A stretch of DNA of 48,420 nt from JAHBNG01 sp039028975 (GTDB taxonomy: Bacteria; Chloroflexota; Anaerolineae; Caldilineales; Caldilineaceae), in NCBI GenBank assembly GCA_039028975.1, contig JBCCHB010000133.1, forward strand, positions 1 to 48,420. Reading direction: 5' to 3'. The notes under the pieces are model-generated. The model was given only the letters and a program-made list of their open reading frames with translations. It did not search any database and had not been told where the DNA came from. Positions 19,601 to 29,400 of this stretch are shown here, in pieces; the stretch's first letter is position 1, and the number at the start of each line of letters is the position of its first letter. The translations under genes were made by a program, and so were the position numbers.

Positions 19601-20216
19601 CGGTGGCAATGTTGTGGGCTTCCAGAATGTATTGCTCGCGGCCATGCTCCCAGGGATAGCCCGCGGCCTGCTGGTAGGCCTGCTTAAAAGCATCATAGAG
19701 GTGGCGGCCGTCCAGGTCGCGCTCAAATTGGGCAATATGGCCCTGCTTGGCGTAGTAGCCACACATCTCGTTAAAGACTTTGACAAAGACGCCCAGGAGG
19801 GCATCCATCTCTTCGTTTTTGTTAATGACGTCGGACTTCTGGTCGATGTTGAAGAGGATACTGCGCGCTGGAATGGCCACGGCTCTGTGCAGGTCGCCGC
19901 GCAGCATCTCGTCCTGCTGGCATTTGGGATCGAAGAGATCCACAATGGCGTCGCCTTCGATTTCGCGGTTCTCTAGCAGCAGAGAGAGCATCTTAAGCAG
20001 GTGGGATTTACCCGAGCCAAAGAAGCCCGAGATCCAGACACCGTTGGCCCCCTGGTAGCTGGTGTACGCGGTGAGGAAATCATCGAGCCGCTTGGCAACC
20101 TCGTTGGTGAGCACATACTCATCGACTTCGGTGCGTAGGCTGGCCTCATCGTCGGCCTTGATGACGCCATCTATGGGACGGTCGATGGGCTTTTCAAAGA
20201 TGGTGGATAAGTTCAT
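16617..20216 (-). CDS. brxC: BrxC, large BREX ATPase
   Basis: This 1199-residue protein is the P-loop ATPase of type I BREX, essential for defence. Walker A GFFGSGKS lies at residues 64-71, and a Walker-B-like NFFVDEVGQY segment follows at about residue 257. The N-terminus MNLSTIFEKPIDRPIDGVIKADD and the large helical remainder match BrxC in length and pattern. Near the C-terminus a low-complexity insert rich in P, A and S (about 1105-1150) precedes the conserved TWRELEIPYDRP end. ATG 20216 is the natural start. The stop is 27 bases before the pglX start, fitting one operon. Confidence 0.95.
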   Translation of the reverse strand: MNLSTIFEKPIDRPIDGVIKADDEASLRTEVDEYVLTNEVAKRLDDFLTAYTSYQGANGVWISGFFGSGKSHLLKMLSLLLENREIEGDAIVDLFDPKCQQDEMLRGDLHRAVAIPARSILFNIDQKSDVINKNEEMDALLGVFVKVFNEMCGYYAKQGHIAQFERDLDGRHLYDAFKQAYQQAAGYPWEHGREQYILEAHNIATAYAQATDAPPETAKEILKKYREDYKLSIEDFAEQVNSYIESMDAQQPGFRLNFFVDEVGQYIADNIKLMTNLQTVAESLATKSRGRAWVIVTAQEDMDTVLGEMSRQQRNDFSKIQARFNNRLKLTSADVAEVIRMRLLKKNTKGRALLEQLYNQEQNSFRTLFDFADGGQSYRNFRDQEEFVQSYPFIPYQFVLFQSAIQSLSQQNAFEGRHRSVGERSMLEVFQLVAKSLSDHKIGQLATFDLMFEGLRNTLKSQIQSAINTAERNLDSPFAIKLLKALFLVKYIKEFKATPRNLAVLMLPSFQEDMRAYHNQIQEALDLLEQQIYIQRNDEEYAFLTNEEKVVEQEIKNTEIDMDDVAKELGAFIFDDILKANRIRHEETGQDYSFSRKLDDALQGRDHELAIHVISPLYEHAGNETTLRAQSMGRSELMVILPPSARLVTDLTIYKQTEKYYRQNMSQRQQPIVQRILAEKQTQNAQRKSTLRDLVADLVSKASLIISGQELDINITDPKGRLVTGFHQLIEATHTNLRMLRGIAYTENDIAALLKPEAMLIDDEEVTMGEAEQEMLFFVKGQQDSGLRITVLSVVRHFEKKPYGWSQVAIQCILAKLLARGKLEVYQDSNQLEDGALEAALRNTNGFAHLNLDTQIDFTASQVRNLKSFYGDFFNGPPVANDAKALGLETRQKFQELVDKLHQYHAQSDSYPFLAVLTPHLETLQALTRKNYDYYLTDLRKEADALLDFKEDLLNPLHDFMNGNQRQIYDQARTLLQREASNFAYLDHDAESQRATLSTLLDDPACYRGSKMTQAKSLLDELESQVKTLVDQERQKAQAAIEQRWTRMTATGEFADLTQEQQDELHQTFEAKRPTLANESLIAVMRQAIPNFDNRDYPAILHEMTVMATPPPARSDPANASPTEPSAAAANVERADQSGRAPNGSAVIREASPTYRTWRELEIPYDRPWLANEEDIDEYLAALREALVAEIRSGIRVGI

Positions 20217-20233
20217 AGGTTAAGTCTCTGGTA

Positions 20234-20262
20234 CCCCCTCCTAGTCTCTCCCAGCTTGGGGG
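20234..20262. repeat. G/C-run inverted repeat in the brxB-brxC gap
   Basis: CCCCC at 20234-20238 can pair with GGGGG at 20258-20262 within the 112-bp brxB-brxC gap. The surrounding CTCTCCCAGCTTGGGGG text resembles dispersed intergenic palindromes. No promoter or terminator was recognised in this gap. Confidence 0.4.
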
Positions 20263-20328
20263 AAGGACTGTTCTATGGTTAGCGAAGCGGGTTCACATCT
20301 AGAATTTGGTTAAAAAGACACTGTCGGG

Positions 20329-20949
20329 TTATTCGATCTCAAAGATGTCGAATGCTCGGTAATATTTGTCATCGTGGAGCCGCCCAAAGAGGTCCAGAGA
20401 CGCGCCAGACTCGTTGGTCTGGATGTAGTCGCCAGGGTAGAACATAAGGGTGGGCTGCTCTTTGGCCGTGCTTTGTAGGTTATTCAGAATGTTATGGGAA
20501 CGGATAAAGGGATAGATTTCGCCAACGCCAGTAAGAAAGAGAACGTGGAAGGGTTGCTGGCTCATCTGCTGGGCCATTTTTTCGGCAATGGCAGGGGCAA
20601 GATGCTTCTCGGGATCAAGCACACCCTGGAGCAGTTCCTTTAGCTCTGACTTGGATATCTCGGTTTCCAGGGTGAGGACGCTCTCCAAGATATTGCGCTT
20701 TTCCAGCAGTTCGATGGAGAGATCATAGAGATCGATAACGAGTGCGGTGACCCCTTTTTCTGCCAGCCGGTTGGCCAGTTGGCCAATCATGGGCTGGATC
20801 TCTTGGGACTCCTCTGGCTTGTACGCGCAGATAAAGAAAGGGATCTCGTTGCCGAGCCCTTCCATCTTTAAGAAGCGTGGGCTGGAGATGACGTTATGCA
20901 GATGATGAAAACGGTCGGAAATCGGGCCTTCTCTTAACTTTATCGACAT
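20329..20949 (-). CDS. brxB: BrxB (DUF1788 family)
   Basis: This 206-residue small core BREX protein of the DUF1788 family is recognised by its order after brxA, its length and the segments EIPFFICAYKPEE, ALVIDLYDL, HVLFLTGVGEIYPFIRSH and LMFYPGDY. A longer frame to 21078 overlaps brxA; ATG 20949 (MSIKLREG) is preferred because it leaves a 19-base gap after brxA and has AGGA about 10 bases upstream. BrxB is required in characterised type I systems and is thought to act in the complex with the other Brx proteins; its biochemical role is not known. Confidence 0.92.
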   Translation of the reverse strand: MSIKLREGPISDRFHHLHNVISSPRFLKMEGLGNEIPFFICAYKPEESQEIQPMIGQLANRLAEKGVTALVIDLYDLSIELLEKRNILESVLTLETEISKSELKELLQGVLDPEKHLAPAIAEKMAQQMSQQPFHVLFLTGVGEIYPFIRSHNILNNLQSTAKEQPTLMFYPGDYIQTNESGASLDLFGRLHDDKYYRAFDIFEIE

Positions 20950-20968
20950 AATGGAGAGAATCCTGCGT

Positions 20969-21574
20969 TCATCTTTCAAATTGAATGGCATGCGTAGGGA
21001 ACACGGCCATGTCGGCTGGCGACTCCTGGCTGATGGCCTCCATAAGGCGGGGTGACAAGATGGTGGGCAGGATCGCAAAATCGTCGGTCACTAGGTCGGC
21101 TTCCCGCAGCATTAGGAAGACCATTTGGCGCTGTTTATAGCGGGTGCGGCCGGTGATCTTATCCATTTCGGGATGCCACTCGGCCTTGGCATTAAAGAAG
21201 CGGTCATAGTCGGGGTGGGTCAAGATCATATCGAGGAGCAGGAATTTCTCGCGGATGACCTCCACCGCAAAGTCGTAGATAAAGCGATAACGTTTGCAGA
21301 CCGCCAGCCAGAGCAGGTAGCACTGATCCTGGCGGGGCAGATCCAGCAGCAGAGCGAGCTGGCCCCGCGTCAACGTCTTGAGGCGAGACGTAATCTCGCG
21401 GTAGATCCGTTTGGACGCGTTGAGGGTACGCATCTGCAAGCGGTTCTCGCTAATCACCACCTGCCGCACCGCGTCCCAATCCTCCAGTTCCGCATAGAGT
21501 TCCGCCACCGTAATCGATTCGTGATAGAGCAGCGCGCCTGTTGTAAACGAAAGGCTATACGTCTCTTCCTCCAT
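20969..21574 (-). CDS. brxA: BrxA (DUF1819 family), first gene of the BREX operon
   Basis: This 201-residue protein of the DUF1819 family has an alpha-helical composition and the typical segments FTTGALLYHES, NRLQMRTLNASKRIYREI and RYRFIYDFAVEVIREKF. BrxA proteins from other systems are small DNA-binding proteins. GGAG lies nine bases before the ATG at 21574. The 215-base region upstream separates it from the last CHAT gene and should contain the operon promoter, although no clear -35/-10 pair was found. Confidence 0.92.
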   Translation of the reverse strand: MEEETYSLSFTTGALLYHESITVAELYAELEDWDAVRQVVISENRLQMRTLNASKRIYREITSRLKTLTRGQLALLLDLPRQDQCYLLWLAVCKRYRFIYDFAVEVIREKFLLLDMILTHPDYDRFFNAKAEWHPEMDKITGRTRYKQRQMVFLMLREADLVTDDFAILPTILSPRLMEAISQESPADMAVFPTHAIQFER

Positions 21575-21624
21575 AGTTGCAAGCTCCGTTTAGAGAATCC
21601 GAGTAGAGAACTAGAATAGGTGAT

Positions 21625-21642
21625 CTGGGTAAATAACCCCAG
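21625..21642. promoter_or_regulatory. Dyad in the brxA upstream region, possible operator
   Basis: CTGGG and CCCAG arms enclose an AT-rich centre at 21625-21642, about 50-70 bases before the brxA start. Its position fits an operator, but there is no regulator gene in the BREX operon. The rest of 21575-21789 shows nothing else recognisable. Confidence 0.25.
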
Positions 21643-21789
21643 TAGGTGTCTGTGAATGCAGCGTTGACGAGGCAAGTCGAAAAGCTGGCCTCAGATTCAC
21701 GCTAAATCACAATTGTACTACGGTTGGCCGTCAAACGGAATAACTTTTTGGGTGTGGGATGGGGAAGCTTGTTTTGGGGATTGGGGTGG

Positions 21790-24700
21790 TCATAGTTGGG
21801 CTAGCATGTCGCGGACCATCGTCGCTAGATCTTCTGGCAGAGAGGAGAGATCCGGGTCATTGATGCCAATAAGGACGCGGGTTAGGACTTTGGCGAGTTC
21901 TTGATATTCGGGTGGTGCTTCAGCATTGGCGGCCATATCTTGGAGCATGGGATAGAGCTGCTTGCCTATCTCGTGCTCACCCTGACGGGCCTGCACCACG
22001 AGGGCCAGCAGTTGTTCCAGTGCTATTCCTTCCTCTTCTTGAGCAGGTGGTGATGAAGCGGACTCGCCGCCAAACATCTGTTGCAGAACCGCTGCAGCTG
22101 CATCAGGCGAGCCACACGCCTTGACCAGATTTCCTCCAGCCCATTGGGTCTCAGGCGCGCTCGTTTGAGCAAAGATAACATACGCCTGAGCCAATAAGGG
22201 TTTGGCATCGTCATTCTTTTGTTGCTTAATTAGTAGTATCCCCATATTGGTCATTGTAATCGCCATGCCGTGGTTATCGCCGATTTTCGCGTCTATCGGT
22301 AGGGATTTCTCAAAGTAAGCGATAGCTTTGTCCCAATCTCCTTTTTTCTCATAGGCAGATCCCAGATTAGTGTAGGTTTGAGCCATGCCGTGGATGTCGC
22401 CAACTTGCTCACTGATTTTAAGATCTTGCTCAAAATAGAAGATGGCTTTGTCCCAATCTCCTATTCCAGCGTAAGTGGCTCCCAGATTATTGTAGGTTTG
22501 GGCCATGCCGTGGATGTCGCCAACTTGCTCTTTGATCTGTAGCGATTGCTCACCATAAGAGATTGCTTTGTCCCACTCTCGATTGCTACAGTAGGCAATG
22601 CACAGATTATTATAGCATTGAGCCATGCCGTGGATGTCGCCAACTTGCTCGTAAATCTGTAGCGATTTCTCATGATGGAATATGGCTTTGTCCACTTCGT
22701 CTTTACTCCTGTAGGAATTGCCCAGATTGTTGTAGGCAGTGGCCATGCTTTGGCTGTCGCCAACCTGCTCATTAATCTGTAGGGATTGCTCATAGAATGA
22801 GATGGCTTTGTCCCATTCGCTTTTGGCATCGTAGACGTTGCCCAGATTGATGTAAGTACTGGCCATGCTATGGATGTCGCCGACTTTCTCCTTGGCCTGT
22901 AGGGATTGCTCATAGAATGAGATGGCTTTGTCCCATTCGCCTTTGGCCTTGTAGACTAAGCCCAGATTGCTGATTGTTTGAGCCATGAGGTGGATGTCAT
23001 CGACTTGTTCGTAAATCTGTAGGGACTGCTCATAGAATGAGATGGCTTTGCCCCATTCGCCCTTGTCCTTGTAGACTAAACCCAGATTGTTGTAGGCTGC
23101 GGCCGTGCTGCGGATGTCGTCGACTTGTTCATAAATCTGTAGGGCTTGCTCATAGAATGAGATGGCTTTGTCCCATTCGCCTTTGTCCTTGTAGACTAAG
23201 CCCATAGTGTTGTAGGGATTAGCCATACCGCAGATGTCACCGACTTGCTCGTAAATCTGTAGGGATTGTTCAAGGTAGGAGATGGATTTGTCCCACTCGC
23301 CTTTACGCCAGTAGACAGACCCCAAATGTCCGTTTGATTGAGCTTGGCCTTTGATATTACCCGATTTCTTCATAGTATGTAGGGATTGATCAAAGTAGAG
23401 GATGGCATTTTCCCAGCGGGCTTGGTAGACGGCGATAGCTCCACGTGCATTGAGCAACATGCCTGTGAGGCTTTGTGAATCTTCCTGTCTTTGGATGCGC
23501 GACTGGGCTATGCGTAGCCTTTCGTCAATTTCGGTCCAGAAGCCATGTTTCCCTAGTGAATGGACCAATCTGACAGCACGCTGGGCCATCTGCATCCACT
23601 GACGAGCCCTCTCCCATTGGTTTACTTCTTCCAAAAATTCGTCAGGTGTGCGGGGCCGTTCATTGGCTTCATCCAGCAGATATTGAGCTGCTATCTTGTG
23701 CATGGCGGTCACATCATCTATCTGCACCTGCAATTGTTGGTAGGCAAACTGGCGTACCAAGGCATGGTAGCTGTAGCGACCACCATCAAAGTGAATCAAC
23801 GCCCGCTGCACCAGCGTATCCAGATTTTCATCAGTGTTGTAGTGTTCGGGCAAAAGGGCTGCCGCCGCGGTATACTCAAAGGCAATGGTGAAGACGCTGA
23901 GACGGGCAAAGAGCCTCTGCTGGTCGCTGGTTAAGCCTTGGTAAGAAATGTCGAACGCGGCTTCAATGCCTTTGAGGGGCTTCTTTTGCATGTCAGCCCA
24001 GAGCTTAGTGAACGGGCTGCGTTTAGCTAGAGGAATCAATAGTTCTAAGGCATATGGGTGGCCCTCCAACCACGTGAGCATAGGTTCGAGCACGTCTAAG
24101 TCAATCTTTATCCCTTTGGCTGCCGCTAGCGCCACAAAGAGTTCATGCATGATCGGCTCAGCCAAAGGACCAATCTCAATGGTGGGCCAGTTGGTCTGGT
24201 CTGGGTCTACGCGGGTGGTCAGTATGGACTGTACGTTGGCTGGCAACTGACTCTGGATAAAGCTGCGGGTGCTGCTGTCGGTCCATACATCTTCGGCGTT
24301 GTCCCAAATCAGCAAGCAGCGTTCTTCCAATTGGGCCAGCAGGGTGCGCACAACGGCCACTTTCTGGTCAACAGTGGCAGCGCCTCCATCGGTAGAACCC
24401 GGTATAGTCGAATCTTGCTTGGCTGTACCTTGCTGTGACACTTTGTTGAGATCGGCCACGCCACAAAAGGCTGCAATTCTCTCCAACAGCGATTCAAAAG
24501 GCGGTCCATTCTGGCAGTCCAGCCAAAGCACGCCACCAGGGAAGCGCCAGCTTTGGCGGTAGACAACCTCGGTGGCCAAGGCAGATTTTCCCAAGCCACC
24601 CACACCCCAAATCACTACCGGGTTGTTCTGCTTCAGGGCCCGCCCCACCTCCATCATCTCGTCCGAGCGACCCACAAAAAGCTTTTGGGGCGGAACGCCA

Positions 24701-26136
24701 TAGAGGGGGCTGGTCACTTGGTGGTAGCCACCGTCCGTGTTGCGGGCCAGTTCAAAGCGGGCATCGGCAAACCGCTGTCGGGCCGCACGTAATTCGGCTA
24801 TTTCACTACCTTGGCCCATCACGCCTACTGAGCCGATGGTCCGCTCGAGCTGCTCAATCTGGTTGCGTGTTTCCTTCATGGTGGTGCGCAACTCTGCGTT
24901 CTCTGGGGGCAGGGTCTTGGTCGCGTCAAAGAGCCGCTGCCCATCTTTGGGGCGACCGTAAAGGGCTGGGATAAACCAGCTTTCGCCATAGGTGCTGCGC
25001 AGAATCGGTAATCGAGCGTCGGCTACGGCTTCCGTAATCTCTTTACCCGCCGCAAGGGAGAGGGCAAATTGCTTCAAAAACGCCTGGGCCGCATCTACCC
25101 GCATATTTACCTGCATCCCCAACGCCAGTGGCACGCCCGCTTTTACCAATGCGGCCGCGGTCCCCTGCCAGATTTGTCCCTCTCCTTCACCGTCACCAAA
25201 CTGCTCCTTCTCCTTCGCAAAGCGGCCAGGGGGAGGGCTTGGGAGGGGGTTTACGGTGGCTGATTTACACGCACCCAGCAGAACCAGCCGTACTTCAGTA
25301 TTGCGCAGAGCCGCGCCCACTTCAGCAGCCGGTACCCGATCACCACGTCCAAACTCATCTTCAAAGAGCAAAACACCACCATCTTTACCATGACCGCCAT
25401 GCCCATAGAAGATCAGCATATGGTATTGACCGTTGCGCACCGCCTCCACTAGCGTGTCGAATGTGGGCGGTTTGAGCTCATCCACAATCACGGCACCTTC
25501 TTCATCCAGCGAACGCAAACCATGTCGCAATTCCTCCCGCGCGCGGTCAGGTAAGATTGGCGAGGCATCCAGCGGTTCGCTAACCACCAGCAACACCCGC
25601 AGCGGCAAGTCAGCTAGTGTAGGCGTTGGTGGAATCAGCCCTTCCGGGTAGCGAGAGAGGGCAATCGACGTGTCGCCCACTAAAAAGCGGTGCTCATAGC
25701 GGATCAGTTCCCAAGGAAGCGCGGCAAGTTCGTCGCAGCCCTCGCCAAAGCGGAGTTCAACCGGTAGGGTTTGGCGGTCTGCTGCGGCTATAGCCAGGGC
25801 ACGGTCAAAAAGAGAGCGCACGTCTGGACTGGCTAGTAACATCTCACCCAAAATATCGCCAATGGTTGGCTTGAGGCGCGCCAAGTTACCTAGTGGTTCC
25901 AAATGCGGCTGGAGTTCTTTGGGTAGATTATGTGGGTCGAAATTTGGTTCTAAGGCGAATTGAACAGCGCGCCAAGTTGTCATGTTAAATGGCACGCTCA
26001 TTTCGCCGCTGGCATTACCAACCGCGGAGCTATTCAGATGGATGGAGTAGACGGGTTCTTTGTTGGGTGCAGTGAATGTTGTGGAAGCGAAACTGATAGT
26101 CAGCAATGAGGTGGGGGTACGCTGGCTGTGGGTCAC
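21790..26136 (-). CDS. CHAT protease - NB-ARC - TPR protein 1
   Basis: This 1448-residue protein starts at GTG (26136) preceded by an AAGGAA Shine-Dalgarno; the same start is used in all three paralogues. Residues about 140-395 form a caspase-like CHAT domain with catalytic His246 in FYGHGGHG and Cys290 in LVLLGACKSA. Residues 300-320 are a repeat-derived loop insertion. The NB-ARC NTPase has P-loop GVGGLGKS (511-518), a CLLIWDNAED Walker B segment, the ILTTR sensor and GHPYALELL. A winged-helix region follows, then about 11 TPRs of 40 residues that are very alike (DKAISFYEQSLQI). A 24-residue insert after AFCGVADLN is unique to this copy. By analogy with STAND switches, the TPRs would sense a ligand, the NB-ARC oligomerise, and the protease cleave a substrate. 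It lies 215 bases upstream of brxA on the same strand. Confidence 0.9.
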   Translation of the reverse strand: MTHSQRTPTSLLTISFASTTFTAPNKEPVYSIHLNSSAVGNASGEMSVPFNMTTWRAVQFALEPNFDPHNLPKELQPHLEPLGNLARLKPTIGDILGEMLLASPDVRSLFDRALAIAAADRQTLPVELRFGEGCDELAALPWELIRYEHRFLVGDTSIALSRYPEGLIPPTPTLADLPLRVLLVVSEPLDASPILPDRAREELRHGLRSLDEEGAVIVDELKPPTFDTLVEAVRNGQYHMLIFYGHGGHGKDGGVLLFEDEFGRGDRVPAAEVGAALRNTEVRLVLLGACKSATVNPLPSPPPGRFAKEKEQFGDGEGEGQIWQGTAAALVKAGVPLALGMQVNMRVDAAQAFLKQFALSLAAGKEITEAVADARLPILRSTYGESWFIPALYGRPKDGQRLFDATKTLPPENAELRTTMKETRNQIEQLERTIGSVGVMGQGSEIAELRAARQRFADARFELARNTDGGYHQVTSPLYGVPPQKLFVGRSDEMMEVGRALKQNNPVVIWGVGGLGKSALATEVVYRQSWRFPGGVLWLDCQNGPPFESLLERIAAFCGVADLNKVSQQGTAKQDSTIPGSTDGGAATVDQKVAVVRTLLAQLEERCLLIWDNAEDVWTDSSTRSFIQSQLPANVQSILTTRVDPDQTNWPTIEIGPLAEPIMHELFVALAAAKGIKIDLDVLEPMLTWLEGHPYALELLIPLAKRSPFTKLWADMQKKPLKGIEAAFDISYQGLTSDQQRLFARLSVFTIAFEYTAAAALLPEHYNTDENLDTLVQRALIHFDGGRYSYHALVRQFAYQQLQVQIDDVTAMHKIAAQYLLDEANERPRTPDEFLEEVNQWERARQWMQMAQRAVRLVHSLGKHGFWTEIDERLRIAQSRIQRQEDSQSLTGMLLNARGAIAVYQARWENAILYFDQSLHTMKKSGNIKGQAQSNGHLGSVYWRKGEWDKSISYLEQSLQIYEQVGDICGMANPYNTMGLVYKDKGEWDKAISFYEQALQIYEQVDDIRSTAAAYNNLGLVYKDKGEWGKAISFYEQSLQIYEQVDDIHLMAQTISNLGLVYKAKGEWDKAISFYEQSLQAKEKVGDIHSMASTYINLGNVYDAKSEWDKAISFYEQSLQINEQVGDSQSMATAYNNLGNSYRSKDEVDKAIFHHEKSLQIYEQVGDIHGMAQCYNNLCIAYCSNREWDKAISYGEQSLQIKEQVGDIHGMAQTYNNLGATYAGIGDWDKAIFYFEQDLKISEQVGDIHGMAQTYTNLGSAYEKKGDWDKAIAYFEKSLPIDAKIGDNHGMAITMTNMGILLIKQQKNDDAKPLLAQAYVIFAQTSAPETQWAGGNLVKACGSPDAAAAVLQQMFGGESASSPPAQEEEGIALEQLLALVVQARQGEHEIGKQLYPMLQDMAANAEAPPEYQELAKVLTRVLIGINDPDLSSLPEDLATMVRDMLAQL
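25170..25252. repeat. Repeat-derived in-frame insert in CHAT gene 1
   Basis: The DNA coding for the NPLPSPPPGR...GEGEG loop directly after the catalytic cysteine has C-rich and G-rich ends (TCCCTCTCC and GGGAGGGGG) that nearly pair. It resembles dispersed intergenic palindromic elements. The same insert occurs in the two paralogues. Confidence 0.5.
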
Positions 26137-26439
26137 GGCACTAAATTCCTTTGGTATAAGATGCTTCTGGTTTGCATGGTCGAAGAGGGAATTTTCTGTT
26201 TCAATATTCTATATTCTATGACGAATTAGCCTCACTATAGAGACGCTGATCTCCCGACAAATCTTCCGCCCCATGTTTTGGAGACACTATACAAAAATCA
26301 AGAAACAACCAAAAAATGTCGATAGATTGTAGCTTGCATACCACACAAGGATTGCGAGCGAGAGATCCGGTCCAGGTCCGCGTTGGGTAGGTGGCGGGTC
26401 AGATCGTGGGCTAAGTAGCGTGTGTAGTAGAGGGATGGG
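26137..26439 (-). other. Duplicated leader between CHAT genes 1 and 2
   Basis: This 303-bp spacer is clearly homologous to 30349-30664. Shared blocks include the forward-strand CTATAGAGACGCTGATCTCC, GAAGAGGGAATTTTCT, TATATTCTATGACGAATTA and TATAAGATGCT. It presumably holds the promoter of CHAT gene 1, but no specific -35/-10 pair can be assigned. Its left part is the helicase-like relic annotated separately. Confidence 0.7.
26339..26433 (-). pseudogene. Relic of an SNF2-type helicase N-terminus (copy a)
   Basis: Just after the CHAT gene 2 stop, the minus strand encodes YYTRYLAHDLTRHLPNADLDR, out of frame with the nearby ATG. SNF2-family helicases of defence islands commonly begin with a YFAxELTR... 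segment followed by DxLxRS. The match ends within about 30 residues and runs into non-coding spacer. The identification rests on this short motif plus its recurrence after CHAT gene 3. Confidence 0.4.
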
Positions 26440-29400
26440 TCATAGTTGGGAGAGCATTTGTTGGAGATATCTATCGACGGCTTCTGGGCTGCCCAGAATT
26501 CGAACGAGCCACCCGCCTGTCTGTTGTAATTGAGGTATTGCTTCTTGCCCATCGAATATCAAATAGGCTCGGGCCAAATAGCTTTTTGCCATCTCAAGAT
26601 CATTCTGCATGAAGTGGTACATCCCTAAATTCGCAAATGAGTTTGCAGTCCCCAAAATGTTACCTGACAATTCATAAACCTTCAATGCCTTTCTGAAATA
26701 CTCTAATGCTGTGTCCAATTCCTCCTTCGCTTGGTGTACAGCTCCCAAATTATTATAAGCGTTTGCTACTACCAGAGCTTCACCAAGTTCTTCATATAAT
26801 CTGATTGAGCGCTGATAGAAATCGATAGCGGTGTTCCATTCTTCGTTGAGTTGGTATAATATTCCCAGATTGTTATAAGTTCCAGCAATCGCATGAGTGT
26901 CCCCTATTCGCTCATTGACTTCAATAGATTTCAGATATAATTCTGTGGCTGTACCCCATATTTCTTTGGCTTGATATGCTATTCCTAGATTGTTATAAGT
27001 TGTTGCAGCGCCGGATTCATCACGCAAATCGAGGCAGATTTCTAGGTCCTTTTGGTAGTAGTTAATTGCTGTATCCCATTCGCCTTTATTACGATACAAT
27101 TCTCCTAGGTTATTGTAAACTTTGCCCATACCGTGAGCGTCTCCAATACGCTCATAATATTGTAGTGAATGTTCATAATAACTGGCGGCTATTTCTGAGT
27201 CACCCATGGCTTGATATACTATTCCTAGATTGTTATGTCCACTTGCCATTCCTGCTAAGTCGTTGATTTCTTCTAGTACCCGTTGGGATTTTAGGTAGGA
27301 ATCTGTTGCTAAACTCCAGTTTCCAAGCTTTTGATATACTAGTCCTAAGTTGTTTAGTACGTATGAAATACCTCGTGAATTATCAATATTCTGGAATGAT
27401 GTTAGAGATTTATTGTAATATTCGACCGCCAAATCCCATTTCCCTTGCATGCGATAAAGCTCACCAATGTTGTTAAATAAACCGCCTTTGGAACTGTGGT
27501 CCTCGGTCTGATCTAATATTCGCAAAGAATTTTCAAAACAGTTGAAAGCCTTATCCCATTCACCACGAATGCGATAGACTTCGCCTAAACTAGTATCTAT
27601 CTGCGCCAATCTGTTATATTCACCGATTTGTTCAAATTGCTGGCGCGCAATTTTGTAGAAATCGGTAGCATCCACCCAACGGGATTGTTTGTATGCAATG
27701 GTACCACGAGCGGCATCCAAGCGCGCCAGTACTTCTCGATTTTCTGTGATCTTGTGGCTGTGGTCCTGAGCGATTTCCAATCTTTGTTCGATTTCTGACC
27801 AGTATCCAGAGGGAGATAGCTCACTAACCAAATCGGACGAGCTACGGACCAAACTCGCCCACTGTTTTGCTTTTGCCCATTGATCTACTTCTTCTAAAAA
27901 CTCGTCGGGAGTACGAGCCCGTACCGCAGCTTCGTTCAGCAGATATTGAGCCGCGGCTTGATGGACGGTAGCCACTTTTTCTTCTTGGTCCTTCAATCGT
28001 TGGTAAGCAAACTGACGCACCAGGGCATGATAACTATAGCGACTTCCGTCAAAGTGAATCAGCGCCCGCTGCACCAGCGTATCCAGGTCCTCGTCAGTGT
28101 TATCGTGCTCGGGCAACAGGGCTGCTGCTGCGTTATACTCAAAGGTAATCATAAAGACGCTAAGGCGAGCAAAGAGCCGCTGTTGATCACTGGTTAAGCC
28201 TTGGTAGGAAATATCAAAGGCGGCTTCAATGCCTTTGAGTGGTTTCTTTTGCAACTCAGCCCATACTCTGGTTAGTCCTCGCTTATGGGCCAATGGAATA
28301 AGCAATTCCAAGGCCAGAGGATGGCCTTCAAGCCACGTCAACATGGGGTCGATCACGTCCAAGTCATTCTGTGAGCCAACCTTCACACCTTTAGCGGTAG
28401 CCAGGGCCACAAAGAGGTCATTCATGATTGGGTCTGCCAAGGGTCGGATCTCGATGGTGGGCCAGTTAGTCCGGTCTGGGTCCACGCGAGTGGTCAGCAT
28501 GGACTGTGCGTTGGCCGGAAGCTGGTCCTGGATAAAACGACGGATGCGGCTATCGGTCCATACATCTTCGGCGTTGTCCCAAATCAGCAAGCAACGTTCT
28601 TCCAGCCGTGCTAACAAAGCGCGTACAACGCCTTCCTTTTCATCCGGCGGCGTCTGGTTCAGATCGGCCAGTCCACAGAAGGCGGCAATCCTTTCCAGCA
28701 GCGATTCAAAGGGCGGTCCATTCTGGCAGTCCAGCCAAAGCACACCACCAGGGAAACGCCAGCTCTGGCGATAGACAACCTCGGTGGCCAAGGCAGATTT
28801 GCCCAAGCCACCCACGCCCCAAATCACCACCGGGTTGTTCTGCTTCAGGGCCTGCCCCACCTGCATCATCTCGTCCGAGCGGCCCACAAAGAGCTTTTGG
28901 GATGGCACGCCGTAGAGGGGGCTGGTCACTTGGTGGTAGCCACCGTCAGTGTTGCGGGCTAGCTCAAAGCGGGCGTCAGCAAAACGTTGGCGTGCCGAGC
29001 GTAGTTCAGCAATCTCGCTGCCCTGGCCCATCACGCCCACCGAGCCAATGGTTCGCTCCAACTGCTCGATCTGGCTACGGGCTTCTTTCATGGTGGTGCG
29101 CAACTCTGCATTCTCGGTTGGCAGCGGTTTAGATGCGTCAAAGAACCGTTGCCCATCTTTAGGTCGACCGTAAAGGGCAGGAATAAACCAGCTTTCGCCA
29201 TAGGTGCTGCGTAATATGGGCAGTCGCGCGTCAGCAACCGCCTCCGTAATCTCCTTGCCCGCGGCCAGCGAGAGAGCAAACTGTCTCAAAAACGCCTGAG
29301 CCGCATCCACCCGCATACTCACCTGCATCCCCAATGACAGGGGCACGCCTGCCTTTACCAACGCGGCCGCGGTCCCCTGCCAGATTTGGCCCTCTCCTTC

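Noticed and set aside
20969..21078. Upstream extension of brxB overlapping brxA
   Set aside because: The extension is antisense-like in composition and read in brxA's shifted frame. The ATG at 20949 has a Shine-Dalgarno sequence and the family-typical N-terminus.
7731..21574. Classical Pgl or DISARM system
   Set aside because: No PglW/PglY kinase or ATPase and no DrmA-C genes; gene order and content match type I BREX.
26298..26552. 84-codon minus-strand frame overlapping the end of CHAT gene 2
   Set aside because: Its first half is an out-of-frame reading of CHAT gene 2. Only the helicase-like relic in its second half is retained, as a pseudogene.
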